From: Chara braunii
Taxonomy: Eukaryota; Streptophyta; Charophyceae; Charales; Characeae
Direction of reading: 5' to 3'
NCBI GenBank assembly: GCA_003427395.1
Contig: BFEA01000116.1
Location: 2,234,382-2,262,298, forward strand
Length of the DNA stretch: 27,917 nt
The position numbers and the translations under genes are program-made. Numbering within the stretch: the stretch's first letter is position 1; every line of letters starts with the position of its first letter. The notes beneath the pieces are model-generated. The model made no database searches and had not been told where the DNA came from. It saw only the letters and a list, made by a program, of their open reading frames with translations. Positions 1 to 10,183 of the stretch are shown piece after piece.

Positions 1-88
<88 letters not shown>
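1..88. repeat. (CT)n microsatellite
   Basis: Uninterrupted CT dinucleotide repeat from the window edge, so its true length is unknown. It is the first of three long CT tracts in the window. Confidence 0.98.
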
Positions 89-92
<4 letters not shown>

Positions 93-1417
93 CTTCGGAC
101 CCCTTAACCTTCTTCCCTTCCACCACTTGGCATATAACTAACACTTCCCACTCACTTGTTACATTGCCAGGGGACGAACGGTGAAAAGAATTTGTCCTCA
201 CTTGGTGGAGAAAGTGGGCAATGGAAGGGTTGTCGGTCCCTTGTTCCACCGAGAAGGAAAAGGAAGAGACACGTGAGCAATTTAGGGGAGTCAAGTCTGG
301 GAAAAAGGGCTAGACCAAGTTGGTACTTGAAGCAAGGTCAGTTTGACTCAACCATTTCCCCGACTGCATGACTATGAGAAGAGGATGGACTGATTGAGCA
401 AACGAAGGAGAATGAAGAGAAGTCAAAGGAAAACAAAACTTAGGCATGCGGGAAGGGTTATGTGTTGACCCCAATGGGGGATTGTATCGGTCTTTGCTTT
501 TGTGTGGGATTGTGCAGGTGAGTACACCTTTGGATGCCTTGAGCGGGACCGGGCCGGGAGAAACCGGGTGGCAAAGGAAAAGGGAAAAGGGGGCAAAGGG
601 ACTAAGGGGCCCTTAGTGTAAAACCGACCCATGAGAGAGACCTTCGTCCCCATGAGACTTGAAGGGTGAATGAAAGAAAGGAGTGAGACTTTTGCTGATC
701 GGAATGTGAAGTGGTTTGTGCATGCGTGTGAAGGCCCCGAAAGGACTAAGGGGCCTGGTCCAATAACGATGGATGGAATGTATGAGACACGAGGAGTGTG
801 TAGAGGCGAGGGGAAAGACGGCGTCGCAGCACCCCGATGACGCCATAGGATTGCTATGCTTAGGGAAATGGTGCGTGGCCTAAGGATGACGCTTAGCCTG
901 CGCACAAAAAGAAGAACTCTCAAAGAACCCCTGGACTGCTTGCGTATTGGAAGGTGCATTTGCTTGAGAACACAACTAAGAAAAAAAAAAAATTCAGCGT
1001 TTGCGGAATGACCAGCGAGACTGCCACCTGGCGCGAGGGCTAAGCTACATCCCCAATGTCAAAGCTCTCTTGCTCGATGGCCCACCGCCATCCATCTCAA
1101 AGCACAAGGTGGGGGTGACCCTGGGACGAACGGCCCGCGCCCTGAGCATGAGCATGGGCGGGCCGAGCCAACTGGGACCCGCAGTGGGGTCGACCAAGGC
1201 TCGAAAGTCTACCGTGGTTTGGCCCTACAAAAATGATGGAGGTGACGGGCACGGGGTTAAACTGACCCTTGCGATTCCGAAAGGGGCGCCTTACGCATGG
1301 CCGTGTACACAACCAAAGCGAAAGAAATTGGACTTGAGCTTGCTCTTCCCTTTGAGAGAATCAGATTTGAGATTGGCTGGGCTGCATGGCATGGCCAGGC
1401 CTGGAGGTATAACATGC
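89..1417. other. Intergenic stretch, no recognisable gene
   Basis: I see no domain or convincing gene here. Open frames on both strands (for example 423-959 minus and 1001-1618 plus) have no family-like motifs until the gypsy fragment begins near 1418. An A-run lies at about 980-992. The sequence just 5' of 1418 does not resemble the matching part of the second gypsy element, so 1418 is where the shared sequence starts. Confidence 0.6.
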
Positions 1418-1846
1418 ATGCGAGAGGAGGACATTTCGCCCAAGCTGTTGCCGCGTTATATGGGTTCATGGCAGGTTTTGGATACAATGGGAGCTGACCC
1501 TTTTGGGCCATCTTATCACGTGGATGTCCCACTGCATCTACAAACCTACCCTGTCTTTCATGCATCCAAGTTGTTGCCGTTTACCCCAGCTGATGCATTT
1601 CAAGACAGGCCTCCTTAGTTTGGTCCCCCTATCCCTGGGAAGGGGTACGAGGTGGAATCAATTGAGGATGAGTATGGTACAGGCCCAGATAAGGAGTACC
1701 TTGTGAAGTTTTTTTACCAGTCCCATAACGAGGATCGCTGGTTCACTCGCAAGGAACTTCTGAAAACAGCAAAGTTTGCTATCCTCAAATATGAGGCGGC
1801 GCAGAAAGGGATTATCCCTCGGCGCTCTGCACGCCTACGCCCCTAG
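1418..1846 (+). pseudogene. Gypsy integrase C-terminus plus chromodomain, broken by a stop
   Basis: The frame reads through the GPY/F-like module (MGSWQVLDTMGADPFGPSYH) to HASKLLPF, then meets TAG at 1616-1618 where the second copy in this window has CAA (Gln). The same frame continues as the chromodomain: GKGYEVESIEDEYGTGPDKE, followed by YLVKF and WFTRKELLK, and it ends in an RRSAR-rich basic tail at the TAG closing at 1846. In chromoviruses this domain is thought to guide integration to particular chromatin. The chromodomain keeps the YEVE/YLVKF framework and W at WFTRK. It cannot be made in one piece from this copy. Confidence 0.85.
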
Positions 1847-1863
1847 CTCGGAGGTCCTCGCTC

Positions 1864-1874
1864 CGGGGGAGGGT
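1864..1874 (+). promoter_or_regulatory. Polypurine tract of the plus-strand gypsy fragment
   Basis: CGGGGGAGGGTAAG-like purine run 16 bases after the pol stop, at the expected border between internal region and 3' LTR. It primes plus-strand DNA synthesis in LTR retrotransposons. The minus-strand copy has CCAGGGGAGGGTAG at the same place. Confidence 0.65.
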
Positions 1875-1876
1875 AA

Positions 1877-3089
1877 GTCTGCAATGACTTGCTGGCTCCA
1901 GGTTGCCTGTAGCCTCTCTCTGACAAGGTTGTACCATAGGTAGGGACAAATCCGTAATTTTGTTTGGCTGAGGGCTAACCGAGAGACCTACCTATAAGGA
2001 AAATTTGTGAGGGACGTATTTGTAAATATAGGAAATATGGGCCGAGTACCAACTCGAACTTCCTATAGCTGCCCTAACTGCGAATAGCAGACTCGGGCTA
2101 CCCCTAGGACAGACAGGCCCAATGAGCCTACGCTGATAGACGGTCCTATAGCCTATAGTCGAGTAGGGAGCAGCCCTAAGGGCCGAAACAAAAACAGTAC
2201 CGGTCGGTTAGTCAGTCCGGTCTAGGTCGAGTCTAGGCTAGGGTAGATTATAGATATGTTGAGAGAATCGCTCCAGGGCTTTGGCAGTTGACACTTCGTG
2301 GTGGAAGTTGCCGCACACGCGGCATCAGGTTGTGGTGACTTATACATGCGTGGGAGACGACGGACATAGCCAGACCTGCCGAGCGCTGACGAGACTGGGG
2401 TCAACGTTGTCCGCTCTGACTCTCTGGGAGTCAAAGCGGTCTGGGCTATCAGGGGTCTGATGCGTTGGAGCACGTGGTGCACTGCTGACCCTCCTCAAGA
2501 GTAGGGTTTCAGTGGCGATGCAGCCATAGCTGCATCTTCTTAGAGAATATCATCATCTGGACTTCATCTTCATCAGGCACTGTTGGCGCTGAGCTTCCTC
2601 TGCATCATCTGGGTGGCGATTGGCTCTGGGAGCCTGTTTCATCTTGGCGCAGGCCACTAAGTTGGATGTCAGGGTGGCGCTGGGTGTTACCTGGGGTTCA
2701 GGTGCTATTTTTAGTTGTCCAGAGTGTGTGGGGTTGAGGTGCTACCCCTTTGAGGGTAGCGCAACAGGGTTATGAGGTTATTCAGTGAAAACGATGCTCT
2801 GAGTTTTATAAACAGTTGTAATACTGTGTTCGAGTTGTCCTCTCTTCATTGATTTTTGGTTGTGATCTCTCGGTTATCTCTATGAATGATTGTTGGGACC
2901 TATGTGGAAAGAATTCATGGTGTTGTGTGTTCTGTCACTTCGCTCCTCTGAGTCTTCCGCTGCGTTCTTTCTGTTGGGCGGTGTGACACTCCACTACCTC
3001 TCCCCTTCCTTCTGTGCATGTATGGGCGTGTACGGGAGTTCCCGTGAGTGAGCGTTGACAAAACTTCATCAGCAATCATGCTCATAACA
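1877..3089 (+). repeat. 3' LTR of the plus-strand gypsy fragment (about 1.2 kb)
   Basis: Follows the polypurine tract and ends ...CATAACA at 3089. It is recognised because the same 1.2 kb follows the chromodomain of the second element (18220-17006, minus). Shared landmarks are CCTACCTATAAGG near 1988 (a TATA-like site), GCAGCCATAGCTGCATC at about 2519 and TGTGCATGTATGGG near 3013. The exact 5' end is uncertain because no second LTR of the same element is present for comparison. Confidence 0.75.
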
Positions 3090-4866
3090 AAAGCATTTGT
3101 CTATAACATTCCTTATTCTGTTAGCTAGGGCTTTGGCTAGGATTTTGTACACTGTTGGCAGTAAGGTTATGGGTCTGTAATTCCTTATGTTTTCTCGTTC
3201 CCCTTTCTTATACAGCAAAGTAACTACTCCTGTGCCGAACTCTTCACGTATAGATCCTTTTGCGAAAGCTTCCTTGAAAAAATCAGTGACTGTATCCCCT
3301 AGTAAGTGTCAGTTGTCTTGCCAGAATTCTTTCGGGAGGCCATCCTTCCCTGGAGTTTTGTTGGGTTGCATGCTCTTGAGGGCTCCCAAGAGCTCATCCT
3401 TGGTGATTTCCTTTTCCAGATAGTCCATTGCTTCCTGCTTGAGGCTTTTGTTTGGATGTTTTAAAATTTTCTCTCTTGCTTTCTGTACATTGCCTGGGTT
3501 TTCCAGAAAGGTTTTGGAGGTGTAGAGATTCTGATAGAAGACTAAAGCGACTTTTAATATTCCTTCTTGTGTGGTCTGTAGGTTGCCCAATGAGTCTCTC
3601 AAGGCAAGTATTCTGTTGTTCCTGTGATTTGCTTTAATCCTTTGAAAAAAAAATTTCGTCATGGCTTCGTTGCTTTCCCAGTTCCTTACTCTGGCCCTTA
3701 TGGCTAGTCCTTGCCTCCTCCACTCCGCCCATTGTCGCAACTCTGCCCTAGCCTCCTCTAGGAGTTGTTCATGCAGAGTTGCTCTCGGGTTGGCAATTCC
3801 GTTAAATTTTGCAATCTCCACCATGGCTTCCAGACTTTCCTGCCTTGCTTTCCTTTTTTTGGCCTCCCTTCTTGAGAATAGGCTCACCCAATCGCTTACC
3901 TTTCGAACAACTGGAGGAAGGTCCTTTGAAGTGGCCCCCTCCGCGAAGCTCTCTTTTAGCTCCTCCCACTTGGCTTTGAATTCTTGCTTAAAAGAGTCTA
4001 GTTTGAGGAGTGAGGTGTTTAACTTAAAGAAGCTCTTCCCTGGCGAGTTGTCTATTGAAATAGTCAGGTTCAAAGCAATTGGATTGTGGTCGAAGCCATC
4101 ATAATGTGGAAGCCTTCCTATTGTGCTATCTAAGACTGCCCCCTTCTAAAGACTCTGAAATTAAAAAGAAGTCTATTCTGGAGAAGGAGGTTCTACCCTG
4201 AATTGTTTTCCTGATGCAAGTGTAATCTTTTTTTTCCGGATTAAGGGTCCTATGTGGGTCTTTGAGATTGTTCTCCGCTGCTACTTGAGCTAGTGTCGCC
4301 ACGGCCGGATCTTGGGAGACTTCTTTCGCCCATGAGATTCTATCCAAATGAGTGTTTTGTGTTGTGTTTCAGTCCCCCGCCAATATTGTATGCCTATGAG
4401 GTTGAATGAGGTTCCCAATTTCCTCAAAGAATGCTGCTCTCTCTGCGGATGAGTTAGGGGCATATAAGTTAATTATTGTGACGTCCTCTCCTCTAAGTGT
4501 CATCTCTAACTTGTTCCATCTCCCTCTTATAGTATCCGTTGTTATCGAGTTAATTTGTATTAGTTGAGCTGCTTCCACATTATTGTGTACTATCGTGTTG
4601 ACGCCTGTTGAGGATGGTGAAGGACTATATGCTGGTACTGTTGTTGCACAACTTTTTAGTCTCCTTATGATTTCCATCTCTATTATTCTGTGTGAGGGTG
4701 AGTTGGTTAGGTGGGTTTCTTGGAGGAGCAACATGTCTGGGGGGTTGAGACCATTCCATCCTGTCGTGTTTATTAGACTATGTCACTTTGCTGGGTTTGA
4801 TAAAATTGTTGCTAGTTCCCTTACGTTCCAGGATTGAATTACCAGATCCCCCCTTGATACTTTCAT
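3090..4866 (-). pseudogene. LINE ORF2: APE endonuclease and start of reverse transcriptase, broken
   Basis: Starts at ATG 4866-4864. Endonuclease landmarks in order: SWNVRE, LLLQETHL, INLYAPN, AGD-stop-N (usually AGDWN), SRIDFFLIS and FDHNPI. These are the metal- and phosphate-binding motifs of APE-type endonucleases that nick target DNA. The RT begins with PNKTPGKDGLPKEFW and reaches NYRPITLLPTVYKILAKALA before truncation at 3090, so the catalytic (F/Y)ADD motif is absent. Stops are TGA 4785-4783, TGA 4371-4369 and TGA 3311-3309. A frameshift lies near 4127-4150, between the SRID and DHNPI motifs. It belongs to the plant L1-like group by motif style, and no function is expected. Confidence 0.88.
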
Positions 4867-5112
4867 TGTTTACTGGAATTGCTCTCTTGTTGGTCTTGGA
4901 GTTTTTTGTTTAGGTGAGAGAGTTGCACTCTGCTTCCTCCTCCTGGGAATAAGGAGAGAGGGTAATTCATTCTCTTCCCGCAAGAGGACCCCTGACTTCA
5001 CCAATGTAGCAAGCACCGCTGCATTGTGAGTCATAGAATTTTCGTTGCCCAGTGTTGTGATCGGTTAGGCTGCCACCCACCACCAAGGTCTCCATTCCAT
5101 ATCCTCAGGCAG

Positions 5113-7365
5113 TTATGTTTCCTTATCGAAACAGACTAGCAACGACCTTGCGTCATAAGGCGCCTGGTCTTTTCTGCCTGATTCCCCTGTGACTTCCATT
5201 TGACTTTGCTCAACGTCACCCGTAACTTCACCTGCCAGCCCAAAGAATTTTGGTTCTTTTCCCTTACCGATCCTCTTCAGTACATCTTCCCTTTCTTGCC
5301 CCAATTGCCATCTGGCGGTTGAAAGATCCTTGTGTACTGCCACGTTCCATTTTTCTGTCAGCGGATCCACCTGAATGGGAATTACCGCCTTTGTCGGTAA
5401 GAGCATACTTGCTTCCTTTTTCGCTCTTTCCCAAAACTTTTCGTGTGACTTGTACTGTAGATCCTGTACCGCTACTGTGCGTAGCTCTATTTCTCTGTTC
5501 AGCTCCGCAAGTCTGTCACATTGTGCGTACAATGCTTGTGCCTAGATGCCCGATTGCATTAATGTTGCAGACTTTTTGCCCTGAGTTTCCTGATCCTTTT
5601 GTTTCTCCTGGTCGTTTAGGGGGTAGGCCGGCTTGTAGCCTGGCATTTTTTTCCCCTTAACGTGTGATTTCTCTTTCGCCTCGACTTCGTTGCCCCCATC
5701 TATTTCCATGCTCTGATCCTCCTTGGTTGCGCAATACTTCTCCGCATAGAGGGCTGCAAGTTCCTCTTCTCTCTCCAGAGGTGCAAAGGGATTTTCTGAG
5801 AGAGGAATGAGTTGGGATGGGTTTGTGACGTCCGTTTTCTGTTTGTTTTTCTGCTCCTCTTTGTGCAGAATCAGTTGCAACTCGAATTCGTCTTGTCTTA
5901 GTTTTTCGTAGACCTGAATGAGCTTGAGGAGCTCGCTCTCCTCTTGTTCAGACCACGGGTAGCTGTTTTCCATCCATTCCTGTTCCTCTTCGGTTTCCTC
6001 CCCGTCATCCAAACTTTCGATGTGCTTCCTCTTTTCGCCCCCTGTCGGTTTTTGGGTTCCTTCCCCCTCTTCGTGCCCTGTGTCCCCTGCTCTCCCTTCC
6101 ATGTTTTCATTCGGCCTTTCTACGTCCGTGCTCTGTCCCCGATTGGATTTGCCCTGCCCCCTCTGCGTTCTTCTGGAGTATGTTTTTTGTTTGGGTTGTT
6201 CCTCCTTTTTCCTTTCTTCCTCCTGTCTCTGTTTTACCACTTCCACCCCTTTCCGTTGTTTCCTGCACCGCCTGCAGGTCCGCACATAAATCCTTTTCCC
6301 AAATTTCTTGGTTCAGAGACTCAATGTCTATTACCGGGTCTCTGGTGAACCATTTGGGTGATTTATTTTCCATTTTCAGTTTTTGCCGCCTGCTGTCAAA
6401 CGGTGGGTAGACCTCCGATTTGGGGGTTGGCTCTCCCTTGATCATCCATACCCAGTCAGGTGTGTCCAAGTTGTCATTGAACACCCAGCCTGCGTACTGG
6501 GCACCGGGGACATACCAGTATCCTCTTTTGTTTGCTACTTCTTGAAGGTTTGCTATCTTGAGCGGTTTCGGTTTTGCGTTTTTTTTTGTCTTCGGACAGT
6601 TGACATCCGTTTCTCGGTGTCCCCTTTGTCTGCACTTGAAGCACAGGGGATTGTGTTTGATGGACACCATTATCCTTATGACTTTGTTCTCTTGAGAGAA
6701 AAACCATTAATTCGGAATGAATGATAGCGGGCTGTCTCCCGTATCCAATACCACTGTCATATGATTGTGTTGTGGAGTGAGGAAGTCTGGGGTCGAGATG
6801 ATCCAGTGTGCTTCCTTGAAGTGACCATATTTCATCCTCACTCTCTCTTTTACACTGCCGCGCATTCCTTCTGGTACGTTATCAAATTGAATCCAAAAAT
6901 GCTTTTTGATCAATTCTTGCCTGTATCTGAAAGGTGTTTGTTGATAGTTCGCTGCTTGTTTCCATGGGTGCACCGTGACCACTGACGAGTTGCAGGTGAA
7001 ACATTTATTCTTCAGAAACGTGGCAAGTGATTCTTCCATACACAAAACCATGATGACATTTCTTGATCTTGGGTGGAAGGATACTTTGGGTTCCTGTCCC
7101 TGTACTAGCTCCAGACTCTTCAGCTTTTCCCAAATCCATTTTAATTTGGCTTGCCTATCCAACTCCTGACTCTTTTTGGAAAAGGTGAATAGGACAACGT
7201 GTTTTTTGTGAAGCTCTTCTTGTTTAGTCGTCAGTTCTTTGGGACATTCGTAAATCACCACCTCTTCTTTGTTGTTACCTCCGTGATCAATGAGTTTGGT
7301 GGTTTTGATGAGTGATGTTCTGGTCTGTTCCGCGAGCCAATGTTGTGTTTCGATTCTGATTCCTT
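5113..7365 (-). pseudogene. LINE ORF1 (gag-like RNA-binding protein with CCHC knuckle), broken
   Basis: The frame is open from a TAA at about 7369 and reads ETQHWLAEQTRTSLIKTTK before the first long block (7261-6707). A TAA at 6709-6707 interrupts it, and the same frame resumes with a zinc knuckle at 6643-6596 (CFKCRQRGHRETDVNC, spacing C-X2-C-X4-H-X6-C). A frameshift lies between 6285 and 6107. The rest is a long, highly charged Glu/Lys/Gln-rich region (6285-5542), a TAG at 5544-5542, then the same frame to 5113. ORF1 proteins of L1-type elements coat the RNA and act with ORF2p in target-primed reverse transcription. The total, about 750 codons, is long for an ORF1. The first block lacks other motifs I can name. 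Confidence 0.75.
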
Positions 7366-7449
7366 ACGTCGTTGCGACTGTCGGTGATGCAATCGTTCAG
7401 GTGAAGTGAATACTACTAATTATTGCCCCAGTGTTTGCTTGGTCTGTGA

Positions 7450-8350
7450 GGGGAAAGGTGAGCGGATGGAGGGGGGGGATCGAAGACGGGCCGGGCCCAG
7501 GGTGGATTCAGTGGGGGGACGAATTATAGACCAATAGAGCTCAGGACTCAGCTGGGGGCGGCGCCGAATGGGGCAGACAGTGGGGACGGGGCTAGGCCCG
7601 GAACAGGATGAGGAAAGGAAGAGAACAGGATGGGGAAGGGGAAGGGAAGTGGATAAGGGTCGGGATCAGGATGAAGATGGAACTTGGGAATGACTAGGTC
7701 AAGGATGAGCAGGGGCGTTGCTGGGGGGCGAATCGGATTGAAAACTGCTCAGGGTTGGGGAGGATTCAGCGCGGGAATATGGAAGGGACAGGAGCAATGA
7801 TGGACCAGGCTCAAGAAGGGATCAGCACGTGAACGGATTGGGTGCGGACGCAGATCAAGGTGGGAGTGAACCGAGGACGAATCGGGCTTGAGATGGGGAC
7901 GGGGTCCGACTCAGAATGACAATGCGATGAGATCGGGATTAAATCGGGGTGGAAATCCTGGCCTGGATAAAGATCTGGAACAACTCTGGTTGGGGACCGC
8001 TATCAACTTGGGATGGAAACCAAGATCAAGTCGGGATGGAGATCGGGATGGAGATCGGGATCGAAATGGGACGGGAATTGGGGTCGGATCGGGATGGATG
8101 TAGGATCAAGATGGAGATCAGGCCCTAGTCGAGATGGAGATCGAAACTAATCGGGATGCAAATCGAGATTACGTCGGGATGGGATTGGGACCGGAGTCGG
8201 GATGGTGTCAGGGCGTGATCGAGATCAAGTCTGGATGAAGAGTTAGGATAGAAAAGGTTGGCTCGGGATCAGGATACAGTCGTGGCTGGAAAGAAATCGG
8301 GTCAGATTAGCGAGGTAGGTTAGAAAAGTTGGGATGGGCTCCTATAGCGG
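7450..8350. repeat. Degenerate GATCGGGATGGA-type short tandem repeat region
   Basis: About 900 bases made largely of variants of ATCGGGATGGAG, GATCAAG and TCGGGAT, with strong purine bias on the plus strand. It is clearest at 8020-8100, where GGGATGGAGATC recurs in series. The open frame at 7888-8103 (Arg/Gly/Asp-rich) is a by-product of the repeat and not a gene. Confidence 0.7.
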
Positions 8351-8992
8351 TCGGCTAGGGTCAGGGTGGAATCGCAACGGGGAGGCGGTGGGAACGAATC
8401 CGGATCAGGAATATTTCGACTATCTAATCTGTTGATTGTCCTTCTATGTCGACTTGAACCAGTCGTTACTCAGGAACTTTGTATCCCACGTTACAGCGGA
8501 TCGTTGTGTAGTACCGTTCTTGTTTACTTCCGAAATAAGTCGTTTCTCGGATCAATAACGAGTACGCTGCTGCTCCCCCTTCTCGCTGTCCGGTTGTCCT
8601 CCGCTCTTGATACAAGCCCCGTGTCTTCTTCCGTCTGCGCGCTGCCCTTGTGCTGTCTCCTACGCACCGTGGAGGAAGTAGGATGATGTTCCAGTTTTAC
8701 TTCGAAGATGAACGCAATCGCTCGAACCTTACGACCGCGTGGTGATGATTGGCCGCAGCTGAGGCGCTCCCTTCTTCCGCTTGCAATGCTTCTTTGCACG
8801 ACCTGCTTCCGCGAATTGCTCTCCTGCACTTGGTAAGATTCTTCTCGCCTCTCTTGATCTCTCTTTCTTTTCCTGTTCTTCGATTGTCCGCATATTCCTT
8901 CCTTCCTTAGTGATCCCGTCCTTTTCCCTCACCTTTTCTCCCTTTTTCCCTTCTCTCCGTTATTCCTGACTGTTCGCAGTCTAGCTTGGGGT

Positions 8993-9014
8993 AGCCATGC
9001 CCGAAGGCATGGCT
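8993..9014. repeat. Perfect 9-bp hairpin with CGAA loop
   Basis: AGCCATGCC (8993-9001), loop CGAA, then its exact reverse complement (9006-9014). It is flanked on both sides by TAGCTTGG. No function assigned. Confidence 0.8.
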
Positions 9015-9950
9015 TAGCTTGGCGTCCGGTACTCGCACCTCACTTCCGATTTCCCCCACGTAGGATTCAAAATTGAAACAGGAGGAAAGCGCACGAACTG
9101 ATCGTGCTGTGGTTTCCCGCTGTGAACAGAAAGTCGTGGCGACGCGGGGTTGCGAGTTAGCGCATCGCAATAGCGCTCACCCGAACGGCGCTACCGCTCT
9201 CGGCTTGCAATGCCCTTCTTCTTCCGGCCACCAGCCTGTTGACTTTAATGATTGCTTCTGAGTCATTTTCCTCTTTCAGATGCAGTCATCTGGAAATAAA
9301 TTGAATTACGACGTAGCAGTTTTCTATTCTATCTATCTACTAATACCTAAAGGAAAAAGCAGTCCTCGTAAGACGCTCCCTCCGGGCCCAGCAAAAATGA
9401 GGCCCGCACGAGGTGTCCCGCGAAATTCATTTCATTGGCCACAGGAAGTTTTTTTGCCCAGTGGCCGCGAGGTCGAGGCTGTCTCCCGTTGCGTTTCGTG
9501 GGGAAACGCTGCCAAAAAATGTAGTGAAAGGCGCGGGTTTGAGTCAGGGAGGGGCCAGACCGCTTTTATGGTACTTTGTCTGGCGGGCGGTTTTTCACAT
9601 TTTGCCATCGATTGCAGAAAGTGTTAAACGGCAGGTGTCGGGCAGATTCAACCAGGCAGTGTATACTTCCATGTTCTAGTGGAAGATCTGTGACTTGTTT
9701 CTCTCAATGGCACAAGTGAACTGCAATTTGTGCAAGGGATGGTAGTCATAGGTTTCACGGCTTTGTGTAAAATGCTGCTCAGGTCAGGGCATTTCATGCC
9801 AGTAGATAATGGGAGTCATGTCACCTCTGATTTAGAAGGTGGACAGAGAGCAGTTATGAGGTCGAGCAGACCATTGATCAAGAGATGAGTGTATGCGCTC
9901 AGTGGGGGAAGAGGACGCATGAAAAAGGAGAGAACCACTGAATCCTTGTG

Positions 9951-9953
<3 letters not shown>

Positions 9954-10013
<60 letters not shown>
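9954..10013. repeat. (CT)n microsatellite next to SINE tail
   Basis: About 30 CT units immediately beside the poly-A/purine tail of the first SINE copy. Read on the SINE strand, it is a (GA)n run following the tail. Confidence 0.95.
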
Positions 10014-10015
<2 letters not shown>

Positions 10016-10017
10016 CG

Positions 10018-10183
10018 CCCTTTTTCCTTTTTTTCCTTTAAAAAAAGGGCGGCCTTGAGATATCATCATTGAGCTGACCGGTCCTAGAATTCAGAACTAT
10101 TTTATTCAGCTCATCTGATGACAACTGGGTTTGAACTTGGGTATGTATTTCAACAGTGCATTGGGTGTACCAACTCAGCTAGG
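10018..10183 (-). mobile_element. tRNA-derived SINE, copy 1
   Basis: Read on the minus strand it starts with a tRNA-like head: A box TAGCTGAGTTGG (10181-10170) and B box AGTTCAAACCC (10137-10127), as in RNA polymerase III internal promoters. The unrelated body ends with TGATGATATCTCAAGGCCGCC at about 10068-10047, then an A/G-rich tail (10046-10018). Two further copies are at 13669 and 27191. It has no coding capacity and would depend on LINE enzymes. No clear target-site duplication was seen for this copy. Confidence 0.8.

Larger units (their letters stand above)
1418..3089 (+). mobile_element. 5'-truncated Ty3/gypsy chromovirus fragment (integrase tail, chromodomain, 3' LTR)
   Basis: This is the last 1.67 kb of a gypsy element. 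It begins in the integrase C-terminal GPY/F region (EEDISPKLLP at about 1423) and runs through a chromodomain, a polypurine tract and an LTR. It aligns closely by eye to the minus-strand element at 18680-17006, with only scattered substitutions and small indels, so both belong to one family. The shared sequence stops at ...CATAACA (3083-3089), directly against minus-strand LINE reverse transcriptase. Everything 5' of the integrase tail is missing, which fits truncation or recombination rather than a solo LTR. Confidence 0.9.
3090..7365 (-). mobile_element. L1-like LINE, 3'-truncated and decayed
   Basis: A non-LTR retrotransposon reading right to left, with ORF1 (RNA-binding, CCHC knuckle) at 7365-5113 and ORF2 (APE endonuclease, then RT) at 4866-3090. 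The RT stops just after its first motifs, where the gypsy LTR begins at 3089. The remaining RT, any RNase H and the 3' UTR are not found on the other side of the LTR fragment or elsewhere in the window. At least two stops and one frameshift in ORF1, and three stops and one frameshift in ORF2, make it a dead copy. The 5' end is not defined. Sequence to about 7430 may be 5' UTR. Confidence 0.88.
8351..10017. other. Mostly non-coding stretch with weak exon-like signals
   Basis: No domain recognised. A possible splice pair lies at 8831 (CACTTG|GTAAGA) and 8979 (TGTTCGCAG|T), with a pyrimidine-rich interior, behind a short frame starting at ATG 8710. Another acceptor-like site (CTCTTTCAG) ends at about 9280. 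A perfect 9-bp stem-loop sits at 8993-9014. None of this is enough to call a gene. A (CT)n run occupies the end of the stretch. Confidence 0.5.

Noticed and set aside
423-959. 178-codon minus-strand open frame
   Set aside because: No motif, no plausible gene context, and an overlapping second frame of similar quality.
1001-1417. Plus frame running into the gypsy integrase tail
   Set aside because: The part before about 1418 has no integrase features and no counterpart in the second copy; it is fused flank, not element sequence.
3661-4104. 147-codon plus-strand frame
   Set aside because: Antisense shadow of LINE ORF2, which shows clear endonuclease/RT motifs on the minus strand.
5944-6724. 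Several hydrophobic Phe/Pro/Leu-rich plus-strand frames
   Set aside because: Antisense of the Glu/Lys-rich LINE ORF1; the membrane-like look is an artefact of reading the complement.
7888-8103. Asp/Arg/Gly-rich 71-codon frame
   Set aside because: Translation of a degenerate short tandem repeat.
10127-10181. Candidate tRNA genes at the A/B-box pairs (also 13754-13807 and 27302-27355)
   Set aside because: The cloverleaf and 3' end are not preserved and the copies share a non-tRNA body; they are SINE heads.
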